Source: Guyanagaster necrorhizus (Eukaryota > Basidiomycota > Agaricomycetes > Agaricales > Physalacriaceae). Taken from it: a stretch of DNA of 64,000 nt. The notes below the pieces were generated by a model. That model was not told the origin of the DNA. It searched no databases and worked only from the letters and a program-made list of their open reading frames with translations. The translations under genes and the position numbers were made by a program. Shown here in pieces: positions 20,442 to 31,649 of this stretch. Position 1 is the stretch's first letter, and the number at the start of each line of letters is the position of its first letter. The stretch covers positions 1,159,921 to 1,223,920 of the forward strand of contig NW_025064892.1 of the NCBI RefSeq assembly GCF_019112545.1. Reading direction: 5' to 3'.

Positions 20442-22334
20442 TCAATCCAATCGACCGGCCTTGCCTCGATAATGGCGATCATCCGGGAGATCCGACAAAA
20501 TCCACCTCCTTATAGCAAGAATAACAACGACAAAGCCAAAACCAACGAAAAAGACCGTTCGGAGTGGATTGTTCACCACATAGCCTTCAATGGCTACTGC
20601 TTTGCCATTTAAATACTGCTCAGAAGTGTCAGCATTCCTTATGTATATGTGTAAGAGGAAGAACATACCCTCGCTAGTCTTTCCACAGTATTTTCAGAAT
20701 GTAGGGGTGTAATCTTGCCCCTGGCAGCTCCTTCGATAGCCGAGAACATCCCCTTCTCATTCGATAGATTGATAGGCTTTCCCTCGGCGTCGACGTTCCA
20801 ATAGATCAATGCATGATGATCAGCAATAACCACCTCCACATCATCCAATGCCTTGCTCCGTGTCTTGATTCCATACATGCTCTTCATCCAGTCCTTCCAC
20901 CGTTCAATATCCATCCATGCGAACACGACCTCTCGGTTTACACTACTTTTTGAACGGAAGGACGCGGATATCTCTTCGAACCTCTGCTTCACGAGATCCT
21001 TCTTCTCTGCGGAAACGCCCGCAAGAACAACAAGCGGGTGGGAGGGAGCTTTCATGATCGATTGAAACGTATCTTGCGTCAACTCTGATGTCGATGGTAG
21101 TCTGTTTGCAAGGAGCCAGGTGAGGACGCCGTTGACGTCCATGGTAGTGTATACAGAGGTCGGTGTGTCAGAGTCGTGATCTTTGAATGCGATCAGAGAC
21201 CAAGCGGATGAGGCGGGGATGGAATATCGAGCAGTTAGAGATTCAGAGGCGTTCGCGATGGTGTAGACGGTGGGCGAGCCAAGGAGAGAAGAGAAGGTGG
21301 GGGTCAGGTAGGTTACGATATCATTATCGGTGTGAAGCAGGACGTAGATGATGTCGTCCTTGGCGATATAATGTTCAAGATCTTCTGGGTCGATAGCCTT
21401 CATGGCCCTGAAACAGCAGTCAATAGGGAAAAACGGGGTACGGAGACGGCACTGACGGGCCGCTGGCCCTCTCAGCAAAGGCAGCAAGCTGCTCGAGTTT
21501 TCGTCCGTTTGTGTACTCATTCTTGGCGCCAGTAATAGAATAGTACATTAGTGATGGATATCCTTGCACTTCCTGGGAGGTGCATAAAGCTTTGTGATCC
21601 TCGCATTTGACTTCGGTAATGGTCAGTTAGTTCTGCATTTGTTTTGCTAGCTTCTTCCATGTCGGAGCAAGCTTCTTGCAATGCCCACACCTTCAAACGA
21701 ACGTCAATCAAGTTATTCGAGATGGAAGACTTCGCCACCTACCATGGAGCGAAAAATTTGATGAAAGCAGGGCCCTCGGAAAGGGTGGTTTCAAATGTGT
21801 TATCATCCAGTGACAAAACGACTCCTTTTGGATTCGGGAGCTTCTCAACCATGGGCTGTTGCTGGGACGGCGGTGGTGGTGGCGCATGACTCTTGATGAA
21901 CGACACCAAAATGTCGAGATCTCTGGAGCCCTTGAACGGCTCGACAAGTTTTCCATCCTTGTACAAATTCAACGTAGGATATCCCTTGATACCATTTCCT
22001 GAACAGAGATCTACTGTCGCAATTAGTAATGCACGACAATCGAGAGCACCTCAACGCACCTCCATTTACTGCACAGTTGACCTACACAAGCTTCACACTC
22101 GGCACTCCCTCTGCGCTCATCGTCACAAGCTGTTCCAAGGCCGGAGCGAATTTTCTACAGTGACCACAGTACGGAGAGAAATACTCGATGAACCAGACGC
22201 CACGGGCGATGGTCGTGTCGAAATTATCGGGTGTCAATACCGAGGTCTTGACGGGTACGGCGGTGCGTGTCAGCACCAATGATGTGGGGAGCAGCGACCG
22301 AAGGGAGGTCGTGGAACAGTCGGCCGAATTTCAT
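20442..22334 (-). pseudogene. Transmembrane protein disulfide isomerase, broken
   Basis: Readable exons: from about 22330 to 22127, 22081..22060, 22010..21743, 21690..21457, 21407..20669 and 20615..20442. Two thioredoxin domains carry CGHC sites (YFSPYCGHCRKFAP and FFAPWCGHCKKLAP) and GIKGYPTLNLY / EVQGYPSL cis-proline loops. A long lumenal region follows, then a C-terminal membrane span (TVFFVGFGFVVVILAI) and a basic cytosolic tail, as in Eps1/TMX3-type ER oxidoreductases. Two breaks: an in-frame TAA at 21629..21627 in exon 21690..21457, where relatives have a sense codon, and an upstream ATG (22334) that opens the wrong frame for the signal-peptide-like segment RSLLPTSLVL, implying a 1-nt indel near 22305. 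These could be real decay or sequence error. Confidence 0.75.
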
Positions 22335-22366
22335 GTTGGTGGTAAGGAGCAGAGTAACGTGATTCC

Positions 22367-23131
22367 ATGGATGTCTTCACTTTCGCCCACCTTGACCACA
22401 ATCAAGTCGCCCATATCGCGCTGTATTCTCCTGTCAACAACTCCAGCAATATTAGGAATCGGATTGTCGCCGCCGCCAGAGCAGATGGTCACGAAGGCGA
22501 AAAAGAACGAGATGAGGTGAATTTTGCCTTTGTCGATGCGACACTAGTCGGTATCATTTCATGCTTCACTGGCTGGTTTGACGACAATTTTCTTAGATTA
22601 CCAGCCGGCTTCATCTAGAGACTGCGATATACCAAGCCATCCTCACGGAATCTTAGGGATCGTTGCGGACAAAAACTGTTCATTCCGAGATTCTGTGGGC
22701 ACTCAATCCAACCAATAACGTGTGTTGTATACTCTGCGAGACAGAATTCAAGCTCATCAATGTGCAGATAACAGAAGCCATCCGTCGATACGGAATTTCA
22801 GACAAGACTATTTCACTTCTTGTTATCCACGTATCAAATGCTGGGCTGTCCACGTCGGCAGTACAAGAGAAACTTGCACGTGTGGTAGACGGAACTATGT
22901 TGCCATTGTCTTCCCTCCAGAATTTCACCGATTGGACCACGATCAAGAAAGTAAGCTGCCCTCAAACATTATCCATGTTACAGCCACTTAGTATGAATGA
23001 ATGTACATCAGTATTACAAACTAGATCAAGAAAAGGCCCTTATCGCGACAAGAGACGACCTTTCGAAACAGCATGCCGTTATCGACGACATCGTCGTGAG
23101 CTCGGTTGCCATGAAGAGTGTCATGGGATGA
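22367..23131 (+). pseudogene. CGI121: KEOPS/EKC subunit CGI121 with internal stop
   Basis: Four exons, 22367..22546, 22597..22719, 22768..22950 and 23012..23131; 202 codons in phase. Family blocks are HIALYSPVNN, DEVNFAFVDATL, LRTKTVHSEILWALNPTNN, ITEAIRRYGISD, TDWTTIKKYYKLD and the C-terminal SVAMKSVMG. Cgi121 binds Bud32 and tRNA in the complex that makes t6A37. Codon 80 is TAG (22654..22656), between AIYQAILTES and GSLRTKT; no GT donor allows it to be spliced out. Everything else is in frame, so the change is recent or an error. Its start lies about 30 bp from the PDI start, on the opposite strand. Confidence 0.8.
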
Positions 23132-23550
23132 CTGCTGCGCCTATGTAGTGTAATTGTCCGTCTGAAGGCGTCCAGGACATCATCAGTTCTTGACCCCACC
23201 CCCTTGCGACAGGCCACAGTCTACCATCTACCATTGAGGGCCCTTCCACCGACCTCATTCTTCTGTTAATGGTCTTTGTTTCCGACTCAGGGTGGTTCAG
23301 TACCTTCTCGAGGCTCGTAATCAATTAAAGTCAGACCTATATCCTTTCGTATACTGTTAACGAGTCCTTGAGCGTCTGTCTACGATAAAGGAAAATCCTA
23401 CCATCGATGGTCGTTCTATGATCCAGATTTCATCCACGCCCCTTGTTTGTCACCAAGGCCGGATTTAAGATGCTATCATTTATGCGATCTGTGCCTATAA
23501 ATGTCACACCCTGACTGAAAGAACCATCAAGCTTTATCTTGTCCATCTAT

Positions 23551-24740
23551 ATGCCACCGCAGCCACTTACAACCGAAGCCTTGGAGGCTCATAACTTCCA
23601 ATATGCCGTCCAATCTGCACTTCAAAGCTATGAGGCGAGTCTCATGATATTCTTCTACAAAGGCTGTATTGAACCTGCATGTAGAAACAAGTCATACAGT
23701 GGAAAGAATACGGATCGTCAAAGACAGGGAGTGTAACTATCCGTTGTGGCGGCTGTAGACAACATTTCCAGGCACCCGAAATAATGAAGATGAATTTACT
23801 ATGCCCCAGTTGTATGTGCCATGAGGCGGACTCTTTGATGAATACGCGGATGAGAAATTCGGTAAGCATACTAATCCCCATGAAACCCGGTCTGACCCAT
23901 ACCTCACAGCACAATGAAAACAACTATTCGCCTTGGCATAGTAGCTGCCCGTGCAAGCGACCTCTGCGTTCCTTTGTTCTTTGCACTTGCACGGAACCTT
24001 GCCTGAATGACCTGTACATGAGGGCGGAAGGATACGATCGATTAGTTGCTAAATACCACAAAGCCCTGAGCCTTCTCGAGGACACCCGATATCAGCTCTA
24101 TTGTTTCCTCTCTTTTCAGCCACTTCCCGAAAGTCATGAGAAATATCTATTGTCCAGCAACGAGGCGTTCATCGAGAAGCAGTGGCCAGGCCTACCTGAC
24201 TCGGTAAATATGAAAGCGACGGATATTAGTCGGGATGACTACCGGTTCATGCAGAGAGCCCTCCGAAACGTTATTGGAGAGCTATATGCTTTGGAGCAGT
24301 TGAAGGTCACAGCTATTGGCCAGACGTTCATAAGAAGCTTTCCAAAGGAATTACAGCATTCCTTTGGTAATGATGCTCTGATTCCTGGCCCATTTTTGAC
24401 TCATCGAGATATGGCTTTAAGAATTTGGATGCGTTCCAGAAAAGAGGGAGATTGGTGGAATTATGCGAGAGTGCGTTAGTTCATATCCAGATTGCACGGC
24501 GACTGAATTCTTGTATAGGACAAATACCCCTCACCTCCGGATGGTTTCAGGGAGTACTGTGATGACGAGCACCCTGATCGAATCGGAAACTGGTACTTCG
24601 AGATTTGGGTTCGCTTTCTCTCGTCAAAGAAGCTTCCACATTTACTAAAATATTCAAGCAGCGCCGGTACAAGGAATTTGAAGGTGGACAAGACGAAGCT
24701 CAAGGCCGACATCAATGGTCGCCACATGTGCAACCAGTGA
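23551..24740 (+). CDS. Unidentified protein with CGGC/CPSC zinc-ribbon-like motif
   Basis: Four exons, 23551..23638, 23692..23861, 23910..24470 and 24519..24740; phases close to 346 residues. Residues about 40-75 hold VTIRCGGCRQHFQAPE and NLLCPSC, a possible zinc ribbon. A second Cys group is SSCPCKRPLRSFVLCTCTEPC. The C-terminal half is mixed helical with many aromatic residues (GDWWNYARDK, YFEIWVRFLSS). Intron 2 (23862..23909) is 48 nt and open in frame, so it could be retained. I do not recognise the family. It is intact although its neighbours CGI121 and HAT1 are broken. Confidence 0.6.
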
Positions 24741-25294
24741 TTGGTAGCTCTCAGACAAGCGAAGAAGTAGGGGTAAGTCTCTGCTTCGGGTTTTCTATGG
24801 CTCGCAACTGACCATCCATAGTTCGCCAGTAAACGCACAGAGAGACCCCACAAACGACAGCGATTACCATCACAGTCTACTACGATTACGAGGATGATCC
24901 TCGATACTTTATGATGACGTACAACTTGTCATTGATAAGTTATTACAATGAACTCAGACATAAACACAGCTGTGAGTGATTCAATGAATGGGCTCTACCC
25001 AGCCCAACCTAAGTTCCTATTTCGATGTGCAAGACTCATGTCGGCTTTCGCATATAGTCGAATGATGCCTACTCCTCCTTGTTCCGCAAAGTCCATGGTT
25101 CGGAGATCACTTGGCCAAAAGATCTTCCTGGGTACCACGGCGTTTACGAATCGAAGGTGAAAGAGCCGGTAAGGAGGGTTTCAAGAGGGGAGACATCGAT
25201 TTTGGCCAAACGCAAGGTGAAGAGTAGATTTAGAGCCGAGAGGTGTATGACTTTGGTGAAATTTAGGTTTGCTTCTTTGTTGATGTAATCGACG
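24741..25294. other. Unresolved region before HAT1
   Basis: Should contain the 5' exons of HAT1, but I cannot find the expected N-terminal blocks of the enzyme. Short open frames on both strands show no recognisable protein. This part of HAT1 may be deleted or replaced. Confidence 0.35.
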
Positions 25295-26553
25295 ATGAAG
25301 GATTTGTCCCAAGAGGTCCCACGGTCAAACCACCGGGAAAAAGGTTCAGATATTTCCTCCAATTGCGACGTTCCATCGCGCTGGGGGCCTTTGATGATAG
25401 AGTGGCGACAGCATATCATCGATTTTGAGGTCTATCGTGTGAGTTGTTGCGCTACGCTGTCCAGTCCGCATAGCTAAAGGCTATGGTTTCAGACTACATT
25501 TCACACTCCTGGGTTTAGAGAATATCATCGACGAATGCAACTTTTTATTCTGCTATATATCGAAGCTGGGTCTTATATCAACGAAGATGAAGATCAATGG
25601 GAATTTGTCGTTTTGTGCGTCGTGCTCAGTTGTCGGCGCTGATCATGCTTATGACTTGCTTTCTAGATACGAGAAACGCAGACGGCGGGATGGAAGTTTC
25701 ACGTATCATTTCGTGGGCTACTCGTCCCTGTACAACTTCTACCATTTCCCAGAAAAATTCAGGTTACGACTGAGGTACGTCGACAGGCATGAGTTCATTA
25801 ACATTCATTTATGAAATTTCATAGTCAATTCGTTATTCTCTCCTCATATCAGCGACAAAGCCCACGGATGTAAGGGTCAAGGGTCATTTCGGCAAAGGCG
25901 ATTTTTTGGCTCACTGAATGCTTTACAGCTGCGCTATATTCAGCCATCTATCAATACATCCTATCTCAAGGTCATATAGCAGAACTGACAGTGGAAGATC
26001 CTGCTGAAGCGTTTGAAGACCTTCGCGACAAAAACGACTTACAGATGCTCTTTGCCCACACCAAGTTTATGCAAGAAGGATTCGGTGGCGATGGCCTATC
26101 GCACGGTGGGGGGCGAGTTGGCGGGGTAGGTAAAAGTGGTCGAAGTGGTCGTGGCGGACATTCCGAGAAGGGGAAACTCGGACCTCCGGTTGACAAGCAT
26201 TGGGCAGAGAAGTGGAGACGGGAACTCAAGATTGCCGGTGTAGGTGTTCCTCTATCAGCTGTGGTCGAACCTGACAAAGAACCCAACAGCGCCAATTCCA
26301 TCGTCTGATTGAGATGCTCATCCTGTCGCGGTTAGACCCAGCTGACCTTCGAGCATATCGGCTTCAAGTCAAAGAACGCCTCTACAGATTTAACTTTGTG
26401 AGTATCCTTCCCGTCTGTATGACAGACACTAATATGACCTGTCAACAGGAAACTCTTGCGCAGCTGGAGAAGGACGAGCGGTTGGAGAAGCTGGAGGAAA
26501 CGTTCCAGAGTGTTCGGGAGGACTATTCGCGGATTTTAGCTTTGGTTAGATGA
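25295..26553 (+). pseudogene. HAT1: Histone acetyltransferase HAT1, frameshifted
   Basis: Readable exons: 25295..25438 (5' end uncertain), 25493..25614, 25667..25774, 25825..25869, 25929..26239, 26290..26397 and 26449..26553. Blocks match the type B catalytic subunit: TPGFREYHRRMQLFILLYIE, YEKRRRRDGSFTYHFVGYSS, RLRLSQFVIL, AELTVEDPAEAFEDLRDKND, KWRRELKIAGRQFHRLIEM and LEKLEETFQSVREDY. Hat1 acetylates new histone H4 at K5/K12. Exon 25825..25869 leaves phase 2 but the next exon needs phase 1. The text after SSYQRQ reads SPRM where relatives have the acetyl-CoA-binding G-H-G-S, consistent with a 1-nt insertion at about 25860-25864. The N-terminal domain is also missing. Confidence 0.75.
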
Positions 26554-26830
26554 CTTGACGCCATGTACTAACTTCAGTGTGGAAGGTACTTATGCTTACA
26601 TCGCTTACGGTGTTGTCAAAAAAAGTTCGGGCCGAAGTGTGAGAAGAACGGTATCCAGTGACTACATCTAGCTTTGTGCTCTGTCCTATCTGTTCAACGT
26701 CAAAGCTTCGTCCCTGCGATATTTCGGTTCGGCAGTGCATCCTTTTCTCCGACGGGCCGTGGAGGTAAGCGCTATGACCGGTGGGTGTTGTTGTATAAAA
26801 GCTGACATTCCTGGGTTACAGCATCCCTCA

Positions 26831-28471
26831 ATGGCATCACCAGAATCACCCTTCAAAATATCCATCCCGGACGAGAAACTCAAGCTCCTACAGCAGAAAC
26901 TTGCGTTGGTTACATTTCCGGATGAACTTGAAGACTCCGGAACGAAATATGGCGCGCCGTTGAAGGATATTCAACGTCTGGTGGTTCGGTGGAAAGGCGG
27001 CTTCGACTGGCGAGCTCAAGAGGCCGCTCTCAACGCGGAGCTCCCGCAGTTCACCCGCGACATTGAGGTCGAGGGTTTTGGGGTGCTGAACATTCACTAT
27101 GTGCATAAGAAGAGCGAGGTCGAGGGTGCTGTGCCGTTGCTCTTCGTTCATGGCTGTACCTGGCTTGCTGCTACTTGATTGGCTCATGTGTTAACTTTTA
27201 CCTTGCAGGGCCGGGAAGCTTCATCGAAGTCCGCAAGATTCTCCCACTTCTGACGGCGTCGTCGCCGGACCATCCGAGTTTCCATGTCGTCGCGCTCAGC
27301 TTGCCGGGGTACGGGTTTTCAGAGGCCAGCAAAAAGCAAGGATTTCGACTTGCACAGTATGCTGAGGTGCTGCTCTCCACCGACGGTGACCGTTATTACA
27401 TTTCAATATCGCTGACCCGAAGGAACATCGCAGGTTGCCAACAAGCTCATGCTGGCTCTGGGCTACAATGAATATGGTACGTGTCCGTGACTACCCTTTC
27501 GGATGTGTCTTCTAATTTTACGCTTCCAGTCGCTCAAGGTGGAGATTGGGGAAGCATGGTGAGTGCTGTCTTCAGTTGAAGCATCTATTGTTACCATGCT
27601 AACCGCAATCGCAAAGATCACGCGAAAAATCGCTCAAGTCTACGGGGGCAAGCATAGCAAAGCTTGGCATAGCAACATGGCTCTGCAAGTATCCTTCTTC
27701 GCTTCATCATTCGACGATCCTGATCGTCTACAGCGGTCGCCCTCCGACTCTGCACGAGCCCATACTGTACCTACGGCACCTCTTGACGCCGTACACAGCT
27801 GCTGAGAAAGCCGGGTTCGCTCGCGCCCAGTGGTTCCGCGCCAAAGGCACCGGCTACTCGGCGGAACATTCTACGCAGCCCCAAACACTGGGATATTCGC
27901 TCGCCGATTCTCCCGTAGGTCTCCTCGCGTGGATTTTCGAAAAGCTCGTCAACTGGACAGATGAGTACCCTTGGGATGATGACGAAGGTGAGGTGGGGGT
28001 GGTGGCCCGGGAAACTTATTCACTCTCCCAATTGTCGCTTATCTGGATATGTGTTTTTTTTTTCCAGTCCTAACATGGATCTCCATCTATTTGTTCTCGC
28101 GATCAGGTCCTACAGCGTCCATACGCATATACTACGAGGTTTTCGGGTCGTCTGAGCTCCCTTTGCAGTCTGTATTGGGAGAAAAACCGGCTATTCCACA
28201 TGGCATATCGTACTTTCCGAAGGAACTTATCTCTCTCCCTCGTCTGTAAGTACTTTTCATACAGTGTCCCGGAGCAGAAGCCTGTACTGAGCCGTCGTCA
28301 CACAGCTGGAGTCATACCACCAGTAACGTCGTTTTTGAATCTGAACATGCTGGCGGCGGACACTTTGCGGCGCATGAAAAGCCTCAGGCGTTGGTGGATG
28401 ATTTGAGGAAAATGTTTGGGAAGGGAGGACCTGCTTTTGGGGTCGTACCTGGGAAGACTGGTTATAGGTGA
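26831..28471 (+). CDS. Epoxide hydrolase, EHN/alpha-beta hydrolase type
   Basis: Eight exons: 26831..27155, 27209..27366, 27434..27476, 27530..27558, 27617..27684, 27734..27987, 28068..28245 and 28306..28471. Phases close to 406 residues. The N-terminal EHN domain ([17 protein letters not shown]) precedes the hydrolase core: FVHGWPGSFIEV (oxyanion HGxP), QGGDWGS (nucleophile Asp181), the lid segment with [27 protein letters not shown], and [14 protein letters not shown] (His371). Such enzymes open epoxides to diols in detoxification or secondary metabolism. Intron 5 (27685..27733) uses a GC donor (GCAAGT), the only choice restoring [17 protein letters not shown]. Confidence 0.88.
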
Positions 28472-30169
28472 GAGGTGCGGGGGGGAACCATGTTTGATGC
28501 CCGGCTGATGAGCTTCCTAAGCCGTGGCAAGCAGGCTTACAGGACGAAGCTGTAGTTTTGTATGTGTGTTAAGATATTCAAGGAATGTATCAGTGCGTTT
28601 TTTTCACAATTATGGTTGTCGGTGCCCAGGAGCTTGCATTCTCTGTCAAGTTCTTTCCAAGTTGTGAATCGTTAAGGATTTTATCTCAAACTGCCTTTGA
28701 CATGGACATTTGGTATGGAAGAAAGGGATATAGGTGCTAATTTCGTTCTTTCATTGCTTTTCGAGCGTTCGCCGCGTCGCAGTAGGGCCATCCCACCGGA
28801 GCACGAGGCTGTGGGGCAAGTCCATGGAGTTGGAGCAGGAATCACTGATGGTTGCGTTCCAACATAACCGTCGTAAAAACAGGAAGATCTTGAACTCCCC
28901 TAGTAGGTGAAATGCCGCGGACGAAGAAGCCAGAGAGAAACCAAATAGAAATCTGACAATTCTGCGAGTACATCAGGAAACTCTAAAGGTGTAAGGATAA
29001 CAAAATGCGAACGCACCCGCTGTGGAATCCTCCTACAGGTTTCTTTTGGGGAATGCTATCAACGTCCATTCTGTTTTGTCAGGATCTCAACCAGAGACGC
29101 TATCTCGAGACCTTGAGAAATGTGTAAAGACCAGCGGAATAGAAGAATTGAACGAATGGCGCACCGAGAAGTCGCTCGATGTTCATTCTTCTTCGTTACT
29201 GGAGCTCTGCCTTCGCCTTTTGGGGTTGAGGACGTTGCGAGGTGGGTCAAAGCGTATATACGGAGGGTAGGATTTCGGGAGAGGTGTCACTGAATCCTAG
29301 GAGAGCTGGATGTCTTCGTATGACTCCATCGAGGCCTTCGGTAACTATCGCTGGCACGGTCCATCATCGTCTAGCATATATGGTGGACCCTCCAGTGGCA
29401 AGTCATCCTTTTGCGACCAAAAGCAATACCTGAAGAGAGCTTTAAGAGGACGGAGATTGTCATTGCACGACGACGTACCGAGTTTTTCCTTCCACCAGTT
29501 AACGGCAATATCATTGTCACCAAGCCAAATAATTTGTGCTTTGTATTATCGCAAACGTGTAAAGTACCAGTAGAGAAGAGGCAAAAGAGCCAGGTCTACA
29601 GAAGCTAGAATCTTCTCGCTGGTCAACAACAAAGCGATGCCAGTATGGAGCATAAAGCGCACTATTCCTTATCTTCAGCACTTTGGACAGCGTCTATTGT
29701 CTGAAAGGGAAGCACTACAGGAAACACTGATAATGCTGAGCGGGATGGGATTATTCACGGACGTGGGGAGCAAGGAAGACCGTGACTGTGACGGCAGACC
29801 ATCATCCTTCCTTCTTCCCTTCCTTCCACCACGACAGCAGAACTCGCTGCCGGCGTCTCTTACCATCTGGCGAGAACGAGGTCGACGAGCGTTACCCTGC
29901 ATTCCCGCTACCGATGGAAAGGACCGCAGATTGCTCTTGGAGCACCTACCCGATACCTACCGGTGTGAAGATATCTTGCTCACGGTCCTAGGAAGCTGTC
30001 AAAGGTCGGTTCATCACGGATATCATTACTTCAAGAAAGTGAATAAAACGTTATAGCTGCATCTTCTGCCTCACTGCCTGCTTGCCCGAAGCTCCCTCTG
30101 CTCTGTAGATAGATATTACGCAACCTGAACGAACAAGCCTATGAACTTGAGGACCGAGCCGGATAGCCA
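28472..30169. other. Intergenic, no supported gene
   Basis: About 1.7 kb. Open frames up to 139 codons (29637..30056 +) show no recognisable protein and no consistent splicing. They could be decayed host sequence. Confidence 0.35.
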
Positions 30170-31273
30170 TCATTGAGGGCGAGAGGTGGAGGCGGACAGG
30201 CTGGATAGGTTGTTTGGTATGCCTCTTGCTGGTGGTGAGGCAGCGGCGGATGGTTGGTACGAGTGGTCTAGCATCATCGTCGCCAACGCCGATGGACTGA
30301 TCGATGTCATATTGTCATATATTTCATTTGTCTGTTCATCGCGCATGGCGCGATGGTGCTGGGTCTCGTCGTCCCTCTTGCTGCGCATGAAGTCCAGCCA
30401 GTCGTTGGGATCGGTGAGTGGGTCGTGTTGTATGGCGCGCCAGAGTAGTTCTCGTTCCTCCGACGCCTTCCTGTCGTCATACCGTTGCTTGCCGAGGAGC
30501 GTCAGAAGGAACCACCGGTCCCACTCATGAGCATTGAGTGTTGGCGTGTCGTCTGGGACCTCGCTGGGATCGTAGGAGGAGTCGTTCAGAATCGAGAGCA
30601 GACGTCGATGGGAATCGAAGGGATGTATAGGTGGCGCATGGTTCGGTACGACATCGATATTGCTCCTCCAGGCCATAACTTGCTCGGTGACTTTCATATG
30701 ATTCCTCTATCACCGATGAGCTCCGCAGCTTCGGTACCAGAACGATGCACTCACCAAAATCTCTCCCTCGCAGGTAAGCATCATCACACCTCTCTCACTC
30801 CGAGGAGTCGCCAAAGCTCTATCCCTCCAAGCTACAACGTTCTCGAGGCCGAAAGTGCCTATCTGCAATGTGGCGATCAGTGACGACTCGTCGGTATATG
30901 CGATCGTACTCGCTAGGGTATAGGTCCAATCTCGGACCTCCGATACTGGTGCCTTCGGGTCCTCGATGCCGTGGGGTGAGTTCATTGGAAGCTGACTTAG
31001 AAGCTGACAAGTTGGTATGGTCGTTGTACTAATTTGAAATGACCAGCCCTGAAGACGAGCCTTTGTTTTCTTCTCAGACGTCTGGCAAACCACGAACAAG
31101 TTATATCCTTCTTCATTCAAGATTAATTGCCCGGGCTGAGCGTTATCTCTTAGGTTGGTATAAATTCCTACTTGGCGCATGCACAATAACACTTCTCTGC
31201 AATCGAGTTCTCCCCTCGATTGGCCCGCCACGCGTATATGAATAGGACCGTCCTCCTTCCCCGGTTTCGCCAA
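30170..31273 (-). CDS. Hypothetical protein, two exons
   Basis: Exons 31273..30755 and 30706..30170, joined across GTGAGT...GATAG; 351 codons. The join links MLTCEGEIL to RNHMKVTEQVMAWRS in frame. The second exon is charged (WDRWFLLTLLGKQRYDDRKASEERELLW, NDWLDFMRSKRDDE) and ends in a Ser/Pro-rich tail. No family is recognised. The first roughly 55 codons lie in sequence repeated in inverted orientation near 34.4 kb, so the true start may be further in. Confidence 0.45.
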
Positions 31274-31500
31274 GAGTTGGTTTTCATGGTCTTCTCTTTT
31301 GCTCCTATTCGCAAACGGCTACCAGCTGGTCAAGTCGAGCTCCGCGGCGGACCTAGCGTTTAATCCTGTGACGCAGCATCAACCTCGCTTCACACGTCCA
31401 CTGCAAAGGATCGAAGTACGTATTTAGTTTGTTTTTGTGCTTTCGATAAGTATCCGAAGGCTACACTGCAGAATTTGCCGGTTTTTAGACGATGGTCAAT
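31100..31500 (+). repeat. Low-copy repeat family, unit 1
   Basis: On the plus strand it can be read NRTVLLPRFRQELVFMVFSF then RKRLPAGQVEL and GGPSV. A second, variant reading LGFRQELVFMIFSFDGSSIRR follows at 31540..31649. The block ends with GCAGCATCAACCTCGCTTCAC. The same words occur in reverse complement at 34187..34440. It looks like a repeated host-type gene fragment; the family is unknown. Confidence 0.6.
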
Positions 31501-31649
31501 GCCCTAACAGAGAACGCTCATCGGAAGGGGCGTACGTTGAAACCTTCGCACTAGGATTTCGCCAGGAGCTAGTCTTCATGATCTTCTCTTTTGATGGCTC
31601 GTCCATCCGCCGGTTAAAGAAACGTGACGGACCTAGCGTCAAATTTTAG

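Noticed and set aside
29637..30056. 139-codon plus-strand frame
   Set aside because: No domain, no clear splice context, composition not protein-like.
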